From: Pseudomonadota bacterium
GTDB taxonomy: Bacteria; Pseudomonadota; Gammaproteobacteria; Burkholderiales; Thiobacillaceae
Reading direction: 5' to 3'
Length of the DNA stretch: 13,934 bases
NCBI GenBank assembly: GCA_021836225.1
Contig: JAKBJA010000005.1
Span: 1 to 13,934 of the forward strand
The notes beneath the pieces were generated by a model. That model was not told where the DNA came from and searched no databases. It was given only the letters and a program-made list of their open reading frames with translations. Positions 1-7,589 of this stretch are shown here, one piece after another (within the stretch, counting starts at the first letter, position 1; the number at the start of each line of letters is the position of its first letter). Both the position numbers and the translations under genes were made by a program.

Positions 1-1
1 C

Positions 2-472
2 TGGCTCTCCGCGCTGCAACGCCCGGTATCCGCCGTGGCCTTCCGGCCGGTGGATGCGCTGGTCGACCAGGCCGATGAGCGGCTGGCCGATGTCGAGGGG
101 TATGCGCTGGAGGATTTGGCGGGACAGCTCTACGAGGAGCGAAGCCGGCTCGGGATCGCCGATTTTCCCGTCAGCGAACGCATTCGCGGCTACTGGGATC
201 GGACCGATGTGGAAATCGACCTGGTGGCGGTCAACGAGGAGGAGCGGCGAATCCGCTTCGGAACCTGCAAGCGCAATCAGGAAAAACTGCCGGGCGCGAT
301 CAACGCGCTCACGCGCAGCGCGCGCCGCTTCCTGGATTCCCATGCACGTTTCAATACCTGGCGGGCGGAGCATGTCGCCATCGCGCCAGTCATCAGCCAG
401 GATATGAGGGCGCTGCTGGAAGCCCGTGGCGTGATGGCGCAGAGTCTGGGCGATCTTATTCAGGGCTTGTAG
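2..472 (+). CDS. ATPase-like protein with DUF234-type C-terminal domain (5' end off the window)
   Basis: The reading frame is open from base 2, so the gene starts outside the window; an internal GTG at 35 is unlikely to be the true start. The visible 156 residues resemble the C-terminal DUF234 domain of prokaryotic AAA/STAND-like ATPases, a PD-(D/E)XK-like fold. Seen: GYWDRTDVEIDLVAV (acidic strand plus conserved EID) followed by RIRFGTCKRNQ, which matches the family pattern [F]GECK except that Glu is Thr. The nuclease-like acidic residue therefore looks lost (T at 263-265). The N-terminal P-loop ATPase is expected upstream but cannot be seen. Stop TAG at 470-472. It is separated from radC by 202 bp and is probably not in the same operon. 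Family assignment is moderate; the function of DUF234 ATPases is poorly known. Confidence 0.6.
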   Translation, partial: WLSALQRPVSAVAFRPVDALVDQADERLADVEGYALEDLAGQLYEERSRLGIADFPVSERIRGYWDRTDVEIDLVAVNEEERRIRFGTCKRNQEKLPGAINALTRSARRFLDSHARFNTWRAEHVAIAPVISQDMRALLEARGVMAQSLGDLIQGL

Positions 473-674
473 GCGGCCGCGCCGATATGGGGTTTGCGCG
501 CCGTCGATGGTTTGCCGACAGGTTGAGGGGTGGGTGTCGGCCAAGAGCCGTCGTCGGAGATCGTACTCAATAGCGGACTCTCGCAGCTATCGGCACAAGA
601 GCTATCTCAGCCGCATTAAGTTGTCGCAATGAAGGATAATATCATCATCAACATACGACAGGGATCGACGCGAC
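473..674. other. Non-coding gap before radC with small repeats
   Basis: No convincing gene lies here. Visible elements are an inverted repeat GCCGACA (514-520) / TGTCGGC (535-541) with a 14-nt spacer, a 7-bp direct repeat AGCTATC at 585-591 and 600-606, and an AT-richer stretch at about 611-655 just before radC. Any of these could serve regulation, but all are short enough to be chance. Confidence 0.5.
616..655 (+). promoter_or_regulatory. Candidate promoter for the radC operon (weak)
   Basis: This is the AT-richest part of the 473-674 gap and it lies directly upstream of the first gene of the co-directional block. TTGTCG at 621-626 followed after 16 nt by CATCAT at 643-648 gives 4/6 matches to each sigma-70 box. 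A competing -10-like GATAAT sits at 635-640 without a good -35. The location is sensible but the motif match is weak. Confidence 0.2.
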
Positions 675-1379
675 GTGGTCAAGGATGGAACATCGGCAAT
701 CCATGACGGACACCGTGAGCGTCTTCGCGCACGCTTCCTTCAGGACGGCCTTGACGGGTTCGAGGATCATCAGGTACTGGAACTTCTTCTATTCCATGCC
801 CTTCCCCGTGCCGACACGAACCCCATTGCCCACCGGCTGATGCGCCGATTCGGCACGCTGTCCGCCGTCCTGGAAGCCGATCCGAAGGATCTGGCCAGCG
901 TTGACGGCATGGGGGACAAGGCCGCCGCGTTCCTGAGCCTGATCCCGCAGGTTACGCGTCGCTATTTCCACGACAGGGTTAATCGGGACAACCCGCCGCT
1001 TACCAGCTCTGAGGCGGTGACCAAGTACCTCGTCCCGCTCATGGCGGGACGACCCGAAGAAGTTTTTTACGTGTTGTGCCTGGACAGCCAGTGCCGGGTG
1101 CTCTATCCGGCCTTGATTGGCGAAGGCACGGTCAAAGAGGCCCACGTACATCCGAGGCACGTCGTTGAAGAGGCGCTCCGGCACCGGGCGGCGAGTGTCA
1201 TTCTGGCCCACAACCACCCGGGCGGCACGGCCAAGCCTTCTAATGCCGATCATCAGTTGACCGCCGTGCTCGTGCAGGCGCTCGGCGCCATCGGCATACC
1301 GGTGTTGGACCACATCATCGTAGCTGGCGAGCGGGCGTACAGCTTCGCCCGCGAGGGCGTGTTGCCCAAGTACGCATAG
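675..1379 (+). CDS. radC: RadC-family (UPF0758) JAB/MPN domain protein
   Basis: 234 aa, close to the usual RadC length. The N-terminal half has a helix-hairpin-helix-like region (about residues 60-90, VDGMGDKAAAFL). The C-terminal half is the MPN/JAB metalloprotease-like domain. JAMM ligands are visible: E128 or E129 in RPEEVFYVL, H179 and H181 in AHNHPGG, then S189 and D192. The usual HNHPSG is HNHPGG here. RadC was named as a DNA-repair gene, but that role is disputed and the biochemical activity is unknown; such genes are common on islands and integrative elements. GTG at 675 is the only usable start after the in-frame TGA at 630-632. A weak Shine-Dalgarno AGGGA (660-664) lies 10 nt upstream. 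Its stop TAG shares one base with the GTG of the next gene, which implies co-translation with the helicase-nuclease. Confidence 0.9.
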   Translation: MVKDGTSAIHDGHRERLRARFLQDGLDGFEDHQVLELLLFHALPRADTNPIAHRLMRRFGTLSAVLEADPKDLASVDGMGDKAAAFLSLIPQVTRRYFHDRVNRDNPPLTSSEAVTKYLVPLMAGRPEEVFYVLCLDSQCRVLYPALIGEGTVKEAHVHPRHVVEEALRHRAASVILAHNHPGGTAKPSNADHQLTAVLVQALGAIGIPVLDHIIVAGERAYSFAREGVLPKYA

Positions 1380-4156
1380 TGAGCGAGTCGAGAATGCAAT
1401 ATACGGAACAGCAGCAACAGGCCATCGACCACCTAGATGGCAACCTCCAGGTGATCGCCTGCGCGGGATCGGGCAAGACCCAGGTGCTGGCCCAGCGCAT
1501 CGTCAACATCCTGAACACCAAGGCCGCCGAAGGCATCACCCCGGCGAACATCGTGGCCTTCACCTTCACCGAAAAGGCCGCCGGCGAACTCAAGGATCGC
1601 ATTCACCGCTTGTGCCGTGAACAATTGGGGCAGGACGTCGGATTGGCCGAGATGTTTGTCGGCACCATCCACGGCTTCGGCCTGGACCTGCTCCAGTCCT
1701 ATCTTTTCCGCTTCCTCAAGTATTCGGTGCTGAGCGAGGTGCAGCAGCGCCTGCTTATCGACCGCAACAGCAATCGGAGCGGCCTGCGCGACCTCACCAC
1801 TCACGACGGGAAGCAACTGGAGCGATGGAAGGATTCCAAGCTCTACATGAAAATCCTCTCCCTGGTGCGCGAGGCGCAGATCGACGAGGACGCGCTGGGA
1901 GATCACCCGGTGCGCCAGGCCTTGGACAAGTACAAGACCTTGCTCCACGACCACCGTTACCTCGACTACAGCATGATCCTGACCGAGGCGGTCGAGGCGC
2001 TGATGAACGATGCCGGCCTGCGGCAGAAGATGGCGGACCGGGTGAAATACCTGATCGTGGACGAATACCAGGACGTGAACCCTTTGCAGGAAGGCCTGAT
2101 CCGCCTGCTCCACGACCTCGGCGCCCAGTTGTGCGTGGTCGGCGACGACGACCAGACCATCTACCAATGGAACGGCAGCGACATCGCCAACATCGTCGGC
2201 TTCGCTGACCGCTATCCCGGCGTCACACGGGTTGCATTGGCCGAAAACTTTCGCAGCAGCGAGGGCGTGGTGGAAAGCGCCCGCCAGGTCGTGGAGCGCA
2301 ACGACCGACGGTTGGAGAAGCGCATGCAGAGCGCCGGCACTCAACCCTTCCGGCATGGCGACCTGCTCTGCCTCAAGTTCGACAGCCCGGCAAGTGAAGC
2401 CCGATGGATCGCCCGCAAGATTCAGGAAATGCGCGGCATGCCTTTCACCGAGAATGGCGAAACCCGTGGCCTATCCTGGTCCGACTGCGCCATCTTGCTG
2501 CGCAGCGTGAAGAACAGCGCCGGGCCCATCTTGGACGCTATGCGCGAGGCCGGCATCCCCTACGTGGTTAAGGGCATGGCTGGGCTGTTCGACACCGCCG
2601 AGGTCCAGGCGGCCTGCGCCCTCTTTCACTACCTGGCCGGCGGCGTCTCGGCAGCCCATCTGGAACAGGCATGGCAGCAGGCCGATCTGGGCCTGACCCC
2701 GGCGCAGGTGCGGCAAGGCATCGCCTGGCTGGATGCCGAAAAAGCTGATTGGCCCAACCGTTGGCAGAAGTCGAGCTACTCGCTTCAGGGCGCCTACACG
2801 GGTTTCCTCGCCGCGATCGAGCTGCGGGAGGAGGCCATCCCCCATCACGATGGAGATGAGCGGGCACGGGGCGAAATCGTCTTCTACAACCTGGGAAAGT
2901 TCAGCCAGGTCATCACCGATTACGAGACTATCCATTTCCACACCAAGCCCGACGACCTGTATTCGGGCTTCTCCGGCTATCTGACCTACAACGCCCCGGA
3001 CTACTACCCCGAGGGCTGGGAGGACGCCGGCTTCGCGCAGCCAGATGCCGTGCAGGTGATGACGGTGCATCGTGCCAAGGGCACTGAATTCCCCGTCGTT
3101 TTTCTACCCAACCTGGTCAAGAACCGTTTCCCGGCAAAGGGCCAGGGTGGGCGCAAGTGGTCTAGTGTCCTGCCCGAAGCGGCCGTAGTGGGCGGCTACC
3201 GTCTCAACGGCGGCGAGGCGGACGAGCGCCGCCTTCTTTATGTGGCCTTGACCCGTGCCAAGAAATATCTCTACTGCACCTGGGCGCCCGAAGCGGCCAA
3301 AGGCATGTTCGCCAGGGAGTCGCCCTTCTTGCGCGAAATCACCGCTTCCGCTTACGTGCTGACTCGCGAGCCCGCGCTGCCGGCCGTCGAGAAATTGCCG
3401 CCTCGGCCACGTCACGCGCAGTCGGAGATACTGCTCACCTTCAGCGAGCTGAAGTATTTCTACGAGTGCCCGTACCAGTTCAAGCTGCGCTTTATGTACG
3501 GCTTCAATCCCGGTTTCCACGAAAAGCTCGGCTTCGGCAAATCGCTCCACGACGCCCTGGCGGAAGTCCACCACAAGGCGCTGGACGGCGAATACCTGGA
3601 TGCGAGGGCGGTACCACAACTGCTCGACACCCACCTGCACCTGCCCTACGCCTGGCAGCAGTTGCGCGATGACATGCGGGTGCAGGCGGACAGGGCCCTG
3701 CGCCGCTACCTGGACGAAAACGGCCAACTGCTGGACAAGATCGAGTTCGCCGAGAAGGCCATCGAACTCAAGCTCGCCGACGGCGTGGTGGTGCATGGCC
3801 GCATCGACCTGATCCGCCGCACCGACACGAAGCAGATCATCATCATCGACTTCAAGTCCACCGAGCGCGCCCAGGAAGAGGACGTCACCAGCCGCCAGCT
3901 CCACATCTATGCCCTGGGCTACCAGCAGCTCACCGGCCGTTCGGCGGACCTTATCGAAATCTACAACCTGGACCAGGGCGCCGGCACGGCCCAGCGGGAG
4001 CTGGTGGAGGAACGCCTGCTGCGGGAAACGGAAGAACTAGTGGTCGCCGCCGGCCGCGACATCCGCGACAACCGGCTGTGCCGCGTGGCCCGCTGCAACG
4101 GCTGCGATATGCAGGGCATCTGCCGTTCAGATATCGGGGCGGCAGATGTCTCGTGA
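1379..4156 (+). CDS. UvrD/Rep-like helicase fused to RecB/AddB-type Fe-S nuclease
   Basis: 925 aa. All superfamily 1A helicase motifs are present in order: Q motif (residues 8-15), Walker A AGSGKT (29-34, K33), FTFTEKAA (61-68), GTIHGF (95-100), Walker B LIVDEYQD (225-232), VVGDDDQTIYQW (253-264), NFRSS (290-294), MTVHRAKGTEFP (561-572) and RRLLYVALTRAK (617-628). The C-terminus is a RecB-family PD-(D/E)XK nuclease: H724, GRID with D810, IIIDFK with D824 and K826, and SRQLHIYALGY with Q840. Cysteines C697 (YECPYQF) and C906-x2-C909-x5-C915 match the 4Fe-4S clamp of AddB and Cas4 nucleases. Expected role: ATP-driven DNA unwinding coupled to end degradation in the cytoplasm. The GTG overlaps the radC stop (TAGTG); an in-frame ATG at 1394 would shorten it by five residues. 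It is not a standard AddA, AddB or RecB by length or architecture. Confidence 0.92.
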   Translation: MSESRMQYTEQQQQAIDHLDGNLQVIACAGSGKTQVLAQRIVNILNTKAAEGITPANIVAFTFTEKAAGELKDRIHRLCREQLGQDVGLAEMFVGTIHGFGLDLLQSYLFRFLKYSVLSEVQQRLLIDRNSNRSGLRDLTTHDGKQLERWKDSKLYMKILSLVREAQIDEDALGDHPVRQALDKYKTLLHDHRYLDYSMILTEAVEALMNDAGLRQKMADRVKYLIVDEYQDVNPLQEGLIRLLHDLGAQLCVVGDDDQTIYQWNGSDIANIVGFADRYPGVTRVALAENFRSSEGVVESARQVVERNDRRLEKRMQSAGTQPFRHGDLLCLKFDSPASEARWIARKIQEMRGMPFTENGETRGLSWSDCAILLRSVKNSAGPILDAMREAGIPYVVKGMAGLFDTAEVQAACALFHYLAGGVSAAHLEQAWQQADLGLTPAQVRQGIAWLDAEKADWPNRWQKSSYSLQGAYTGFLAAIELREEAIPHHDGDERARGEIVFYNLGKFSQVITDYETIHFHTKPDDLYSGFSGYLTYNAPDYYPEGWEDAGFAQPDAVQVMTVHRAKGTEFPVVFLPNLVKNRFPAKGQGGRKWSSVLPEAAVVGGYRLNGGEADERRLLYVALTRAKKYLYCTWAPEAAKGMFARESPFLREITASAYVLTREPALPAVEKLPPRPRHAQSEILLTFSELKYFYECPYQFKLRFMYGFNPGFHEKLGFGKSLHDALAEVHHKALDGEYLDARAVPQLLDTHLHLPYAWQQLRDDMRVQADRALRRYLDENGQLLDKIEFAEKAIELKLADGVVVHGRIDLIRRTDTKQIIIIDFKSTERAQEEDVTSRQLHIYALGYQQLTGRSADLIEIYNLDQGAGTAQRELVEERLLRETEELVVAAGRDIRDNRLCRVARCNGCDMQGICRSDIGAADVS

Positions 4157-4208
4157 CGGCTGGCCGCCGTGCATGCGAGAATGCCGCAGTCGCAAATTTC
4201 AGAGGGAT

Positions 4209-4223
4209 ATGTCGGTCCGACAT
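4209..4223. promoter_or_regulatory. Perfect 15-bp dyad upstream of ietA, candidate operator
   Basis: ATGTCGG-T-CCGACAT is a perfect inverted repeat with a single central base, ending 20 nt before the ATG at 4244. A one-base centre suits a protein-bound operator better than an RNA hairpin, although a 5-bp stem with a 5-nt loop is possible. It lies outside the coding sequence if the 4244 start is right. Confidence 0.45.
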
Positions 4224-4231
4224 CCAGGCAC

Positions 4232-4238
4232 GAGGGGG
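4232..4238 (+). promoter_or_regulatory. Ribosome binding site deciding the ietA start
   Basis: GAGGGGG with a 5-nt spacer before ATG 4244. It is the best Shine-Dalgarno in this part of the window and favours 4244 over the upstream GTG at 4169. Confidence 0.7.
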
Positions 4239-4243
4239 AACTG

Positions 4244-5227
4244 ATGGCTACGGGCAAACTGTTGCGGCAACTGATTAAGTCGGGGGTGGAGGGCAACGTC
4301 GAGGCATTCCGTATCGCCTCCGAAGAGGTCATCAAGGAGGAGCGGCAGAAACAACATCATCTGCTGGCGAACGATCTGGAGCGACTGCTCTATGGACGCC
4401 CGCGAGAAGCGAGCCCAGCCGCTACACAGATTTCGGTCCCGGTGGATCGGGAGCGGAACCTCGCTTTGCTCGATATTCGCGAGCCGGTGCGTCGGATAGA
4501 AGACGTCATACTTGGCGCTGAAACACAGGCTGCCGTCGATGGGATATTGCAGGAGCACCATCATCGCGAGCGGCTTGGCAGTTACGGTTTGCGCCCGGCA
4601 GACCGGCTCCTGTTCTACGGACCCCCGGGCTGCGGTAAGACGTTGACGGCGGAAATCGTCGCTTCGGAACTCGGTATGCCGCTCGCCATCGTTCGTGTGG
4701 ATGCGGTCGTGTCGTCCTATTTGGGCGAGACCGCCGCGAACCTGCGCAAGGTCTTCGACTTCGCGGTCGCCAATTCCGCCGTGCTGTTATTCGATGAGTT
4801 CGACGCCCTCGCCAAGGAGCGGGCGGACGAATCCGAACACGGCGAGCTGCGGCGCGTGGTCAATGCGGTACTCCAAATGATGGATGCCTACGTCGGCCGC
4901 AGCGTGCTGATCGCCGCAACCAACCACGAAGCCATCCTGGACCTGGCTATCTGGCGGCGGTTCGAGGAAGTGTTGATCTTCGAGCCACCAACCATCGAAC
5001 AACTGCGACGGCTGCTCGCGCTCAAACTGCGGGGCGTGCGGCGGCAGTTCGAAATAGACGAGGTAACGGCCACATTCAAGGGCATGACGCATGCCGATGT
5101 GGAGCGGGTACTGCGCCGTGCGATCAAGGACATGCTCCTCGCCGGGCAGGAGTTTCTTGCCGCTCGCCATCTGGAAATCGCGGCCCGGCGGGAAAAGCCG
5201 CGCCAGACTCATCCGCGGAGGAAGTAA
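4244..5227 (+). CDS. ietA: AAA+ ATPase, IetA-like partner of the adjacent subtilase
   Basis: 327 aa from ATG 4244. The N-terminal 90 residues are helical and charged (a likely partner or DNA-contact region). The AAA+ core follows: Walker A YGPPGCGKT (GPPGCGKT at residues 126-133), an aromatic pore-loop-like SSYLGET (about 157-163), Walker B LLFDEFDAL (D184, E185), sensor 1 IAATNHE (N227) and paired arginines WRRFEE (R238, R239) in the arginine-finger region. The lid and a basic tail (HPRRK) end the protein. An AAA+ ATPase directly ahead of a subtilase is the IetA/IetS arrangement from the Agrobacterium pTiC58 plasmid, where IetA was described as antitoxin to the IetS protease; the pair was later reported as an anti-phage system. 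The stop lies 3 nt before the protease GTG, indicating tight coupling. The symbol rests on architecture and synteny, not on an alignment. Confidence 0.85.
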   Translation: MATGKLLRQLIKSGVEGNVEAFRIASEEVIKEERQKQHHLLANDLERLLYGRPREASPAATQISVPVDRERNLALLDIREPVRRIEDVILGAETQAAVDGILQEHHHRERLGSYGLRPADRLLFYGPPGCGKTLTAEIVASELGMPLAIVRVDAVVSSYLGETAANLRKVFDFAVANSAVLLFDEFDALAKERADESEHGELRRVVNAVLQMMDAYVGRSVLIAATNHEAILDLAIWRRFEEVLIFEPPTIEQLRRLLALKLRGVRRQFEIDEVTATFKGMTHADVERVLRRAIKDMLLAGQEFLAARHLEIAARREKPRQTHPRRK

Positions 5228-5230
5228 GGG

Positions 5231-7564
5231 GTGCCGGAAACCTACCCGCACCTGCCGCTCGTGCGGGAGCAGCCGGTCAATCAACGACGACCGCGCCCCG
5301 CGCCCATTTCCACCCCGCGACCTGCCGACCCGCGCACCTTTGGCACAGGTCTGAGGCAGAACCTTCAGACTGCGCGCACACGCGCGGCGGAAGACCTCGG
5401 TGGGCTCGACGACCGGCAGCTCATCAAGCTGGAGCTTGCCACGCCCCTCGACCCGGAGAGCTTTAAGGCGATCTCACGGGAAATCGAGATCGTCAGCCAG
5501 GAGGACAGAACGGTCGTCCTTGCTTTCGCGACCGAGGTCGCCCTTGACGCCTTCGAGGCCAAACTCACCACGCTCGCCGAAGGCGGAAGGCCCACGCGGC
5601 AGGAACTGCTCTTCGCGCTGAAGGGGTTTAATCGCTGGACGGAAAGCGACCGCACAGGCCGGGCGCTGGAACAGGAGGGCTGGCCCGAGGGCAGTCCGTT
5701 CATACTCGACGTGGAGTTGTGGCCGGCCTCGCTCGGCCCGGAGCGCGACCAGTATTGGCAGATGTTCGAAGCCTGGTTGCGGGAGCAAGGGATCGAGAAG
5801 CTTGACACGGTGAAACAGGAGGGTCTCATCCTGTACCGCGTGCGCACGGGCCACAACCAGGCCGCCCTGTTGTTGCGGCATCAACTTGTGCGCACGGTGG
5901 ATCTGCCGCCACGTTACGGCCTAGAGGTTTCGATCCTGCAAACCGACATCCAGAACCTGCCACCGATTCCGGCGCCGGCACACAATGCGCCCGGTGTCGT
6001 CGTTCTCGACAGCGGCCTCGCGACCGGCCACACGTTGCTTGCCCCTGCGGTGGGCGATGCGCAAAGCTTCCTTCCGGGGCGGGATGCCGAGGATGAGCAT
6101 GGTCACGGCACCCATGTCGCGGGCATCGCCCTGTACGGTGATGTCGAAGCGCGACTGCGCACGGGCGCCTTTACGCCGACGCTGCGCCTGTTCAGCGGGC
6201 GTTTGCTGGACGAGCACAACGCCAACGACACCGGCTTCATCGAAAACCATGTCGATGCGGCGGTGCGCTACTTTCACCGCGAGTACGGTTGCCGGGTGTT
6301 CAACCTGTCCTATGGGGACTTGCGCAAGCCTTACCTTGGCCGTCATGTGCGAGGGCTCGCGGTCACGCTCGATACGCTGACCCGCGAATTGGGCGTGTTG
6401 TTCATCGTGCCCACCGGCAACTTCGTGGGCATGGACACCATGCCGGCCGACTGGCGAGCGGAGTATCCCCACTACCTGCTGCACCCCGAGGCGGCGTTGC
6501 TCGATCCCGCCCCCGCGCTCAACGCCCTTACCGTTGGCAGCCTGGCACGCTGGGATGCAACCTTCAATGCGCAGCGCTATGTGGGCGATCCCTCCGAGCA
6601 ACCCATCGCTCGCCGTGACCAGCCCTCACCGTTCACCCGCTCCGGGCCGTCGGTCGGCAACGCCATCAAACCCGAGATCGTCGCGTACGGGGGTAATTGG
6701 GCGGTCAACGTCCGTGCCGCGAACCAATGGCATGCCCGGCAAGGTCTCGGTGAACTGTCCTCTTGCAAGGATTTCGCCGCTGGCCGCCTCCTTGCCGAAC
6801 AAGGGGGTACCAGCTTTGCCGCACCGCAGGTTGCGCATCTTGCCGCGCTCATCTTGGTCGAACATCCGCAGGCTGACCCTAACCTGCTGCGCGCGCTGCT
6901 CGTCGCCCATGCCCGTTGGCCCGATGCGTGCGAGGCGCTCCTGTCCGACAAGGTCCAGCGTTTGCGGCTATGTGGCTATGGTCGGGTGGAGGAATCCGCG
7001 CTCGTGCGCTCTTCCGAATGGGACGTCACGCTGGTCAGCACGGAAGCACTGCCGGACCGTTGCCACCATTTCTACGAAGTGCCGTTGCCGGCAGAGTTTT
7101 TTGCGGGCAGAAGCCGCGTGCGGGAGATCACGGTTGCCCTTGCCCATAGCCCGGTCGTGCGCACGACACGTATCGGCTACAAAAGCTGCGAGCTGGAGTT
7201 CCGCCTTGTGTGGGCGGATGACCTCGCCCACGTCACTCGGACATTCAATGCCGCGACTTCGAAAGAGGATTACCAGCGCATCCCGGAGGCCAGTGGCGCG
7301 CGAATCGGCACGCGCAACCGCGGGGCGGGGACCGTTCAGGCAGATACCTGGACCTTGAAGCGGATCACCAGCCAGCGCCGTGAGCAGCGTCTGTTCGTCG
7401 TCGTCACCCGCATCGACGAGGCATGGGGGCGCGAACTTACACTGACCGAGGAACCATACACCCTGGTGGTCGTGCTGCGCGACCGCGAAAACGCCGAAGC
7501 CCGCCTGTATACCCAAATCCAGATGCGCCTGCGCGCCCGCATCCAGGCGCGTCTGCGCGTGTAA
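5231..7564 (+). CDS. ietS: Subtilisin-like serine protease (S8), IetS-like
   Basis: 777 aa, GTG start with GGAGG at 5217-5221, nine nt upstream and inside the ietA 3' end. The S8 catalytic residues are all present: D260 in VVVLDSG, H292 in GHGTHVAG, oxyanion N397 in VPTGNF and S528 in GGTSFAAP. The protease core spans about residues 250-545. The N-terminus (MPETYPHLPL, then Pro/Arg-rich) is not a signal peptide and there is no membrane segment, so the enzyme should act in the cytoplasm. Residues 40-245 form an unassigned alpha/beta region, and 550-777 a beta-rich C-terminal region of unknown role. In the IetAS model the protease is the toxic effector, restrained by the AAA+ partner. Substrate unknown. 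It ends 25 nt before mod. The family call is secure; the IetS identity is inferred from length, pairing and lack of a secretion signal. Confidence 0.88.
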   Translation: MPETYPHLPLVREQPVNQRRPRPAPISTPRPADPRTFGTGLRQNLQTARTRAAEDLGGLDDRQLIKLELATPLDPESFKAISREIEIVSQEDRTVVLAFATEVALDAFEAKLTTLAEGGRPTRQELLFALKGFNRWTESDRTGRALEQEGWPEGSPFILDVELWPASLGPERDQYWQMFEAWLREQGIEKLDTVKQEGLILYRVRTGHNQAALLLRHQLVRTVDLPPRYGLEVSILQTDIQNLPPIPAPAHNAPGVVVLDSGLATGHTLLAPAVGDAQSFLPGRDAEDEHGHGTHVAGIALYGDVEARLRTGAFTPTLRLFSGRLLDEHNANDTGFIENHVDAAVRYFHREYGCRVFNLSYGDLRKPYLGRHVRGLAVTLDTLTRELGVLFIVPTGNFVGMDTMPADWRAEYPHYLLHPEAALLDPAPALNALTVGSLARWDATFNAQRYVGDPSEQPIARRDQPSPFTRSGPSVGNAIKPEIVAYGGNWAVNVRAANQWHARQGLGELSSCKDFAAGRLLAEQGGTSFAAPQVAHLAALILVEHPQADPNLLRALLVAHARWPDACEALLSDKVQRLRLCGYGRVEESALVRSSEWDVTLVSTEALPDRCHHFYEVPLPAEFFAGRSRVREITVALAHSPVVRTTRIGYKSCELEFRLVWADDLAHVTRTFNAATSKEDYQRIPEASGARIGTRNRGAGTVQADTWTLKRITSQRREQRLFVVVTRIDEAWGRELTLTEEPYTLVVVLRDRENAEARLYTQIQMRLRARIQARLRV

Positions 7565-7589
7565 AAGAACCTGACCAAGAAGAACGATC

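Larger units (their letters stand above)
4157..4243. other. Intergenic gap before ietA-like gene
   Basis: This 87-nt gap is the largest break between the first four genes of the block. It contains the 15-bp perfect dyad and a strong ribosome binding site. An upstream in-frame GTG at 4169 would extend the ATPase by 25 residues (through MPQSQISEGY), but those residues look non-conserved and that start lacks a good Shine-Dalgarno. Confidence 0.5.

Noticed and set aside
629..706. Small 25-codon frame (MKDNIIINIRQG...) overlapping the radC start, possible leader peptide
   Set aside because: No Shine-Dalgarno before its ATG, no attenuator structure after it, and it overlaps the RadC N-terminus in another frame.
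1433..2356. Minus-strand open frame of 307 codons across the helicase
   Set aside because: Antisense to conserved helicase motifs; low-complexity composition rich in Val, Leu, His and Gln and no ribosome site considered convincing.
4169..4243. GTG 4169 as start of the AAA+ protein
   Set aside because: Lacks a good ribosome site, adds 25 unremarkable residues and would cover the dyad; ATG 4244 has GAGGGGG at ideal distance.
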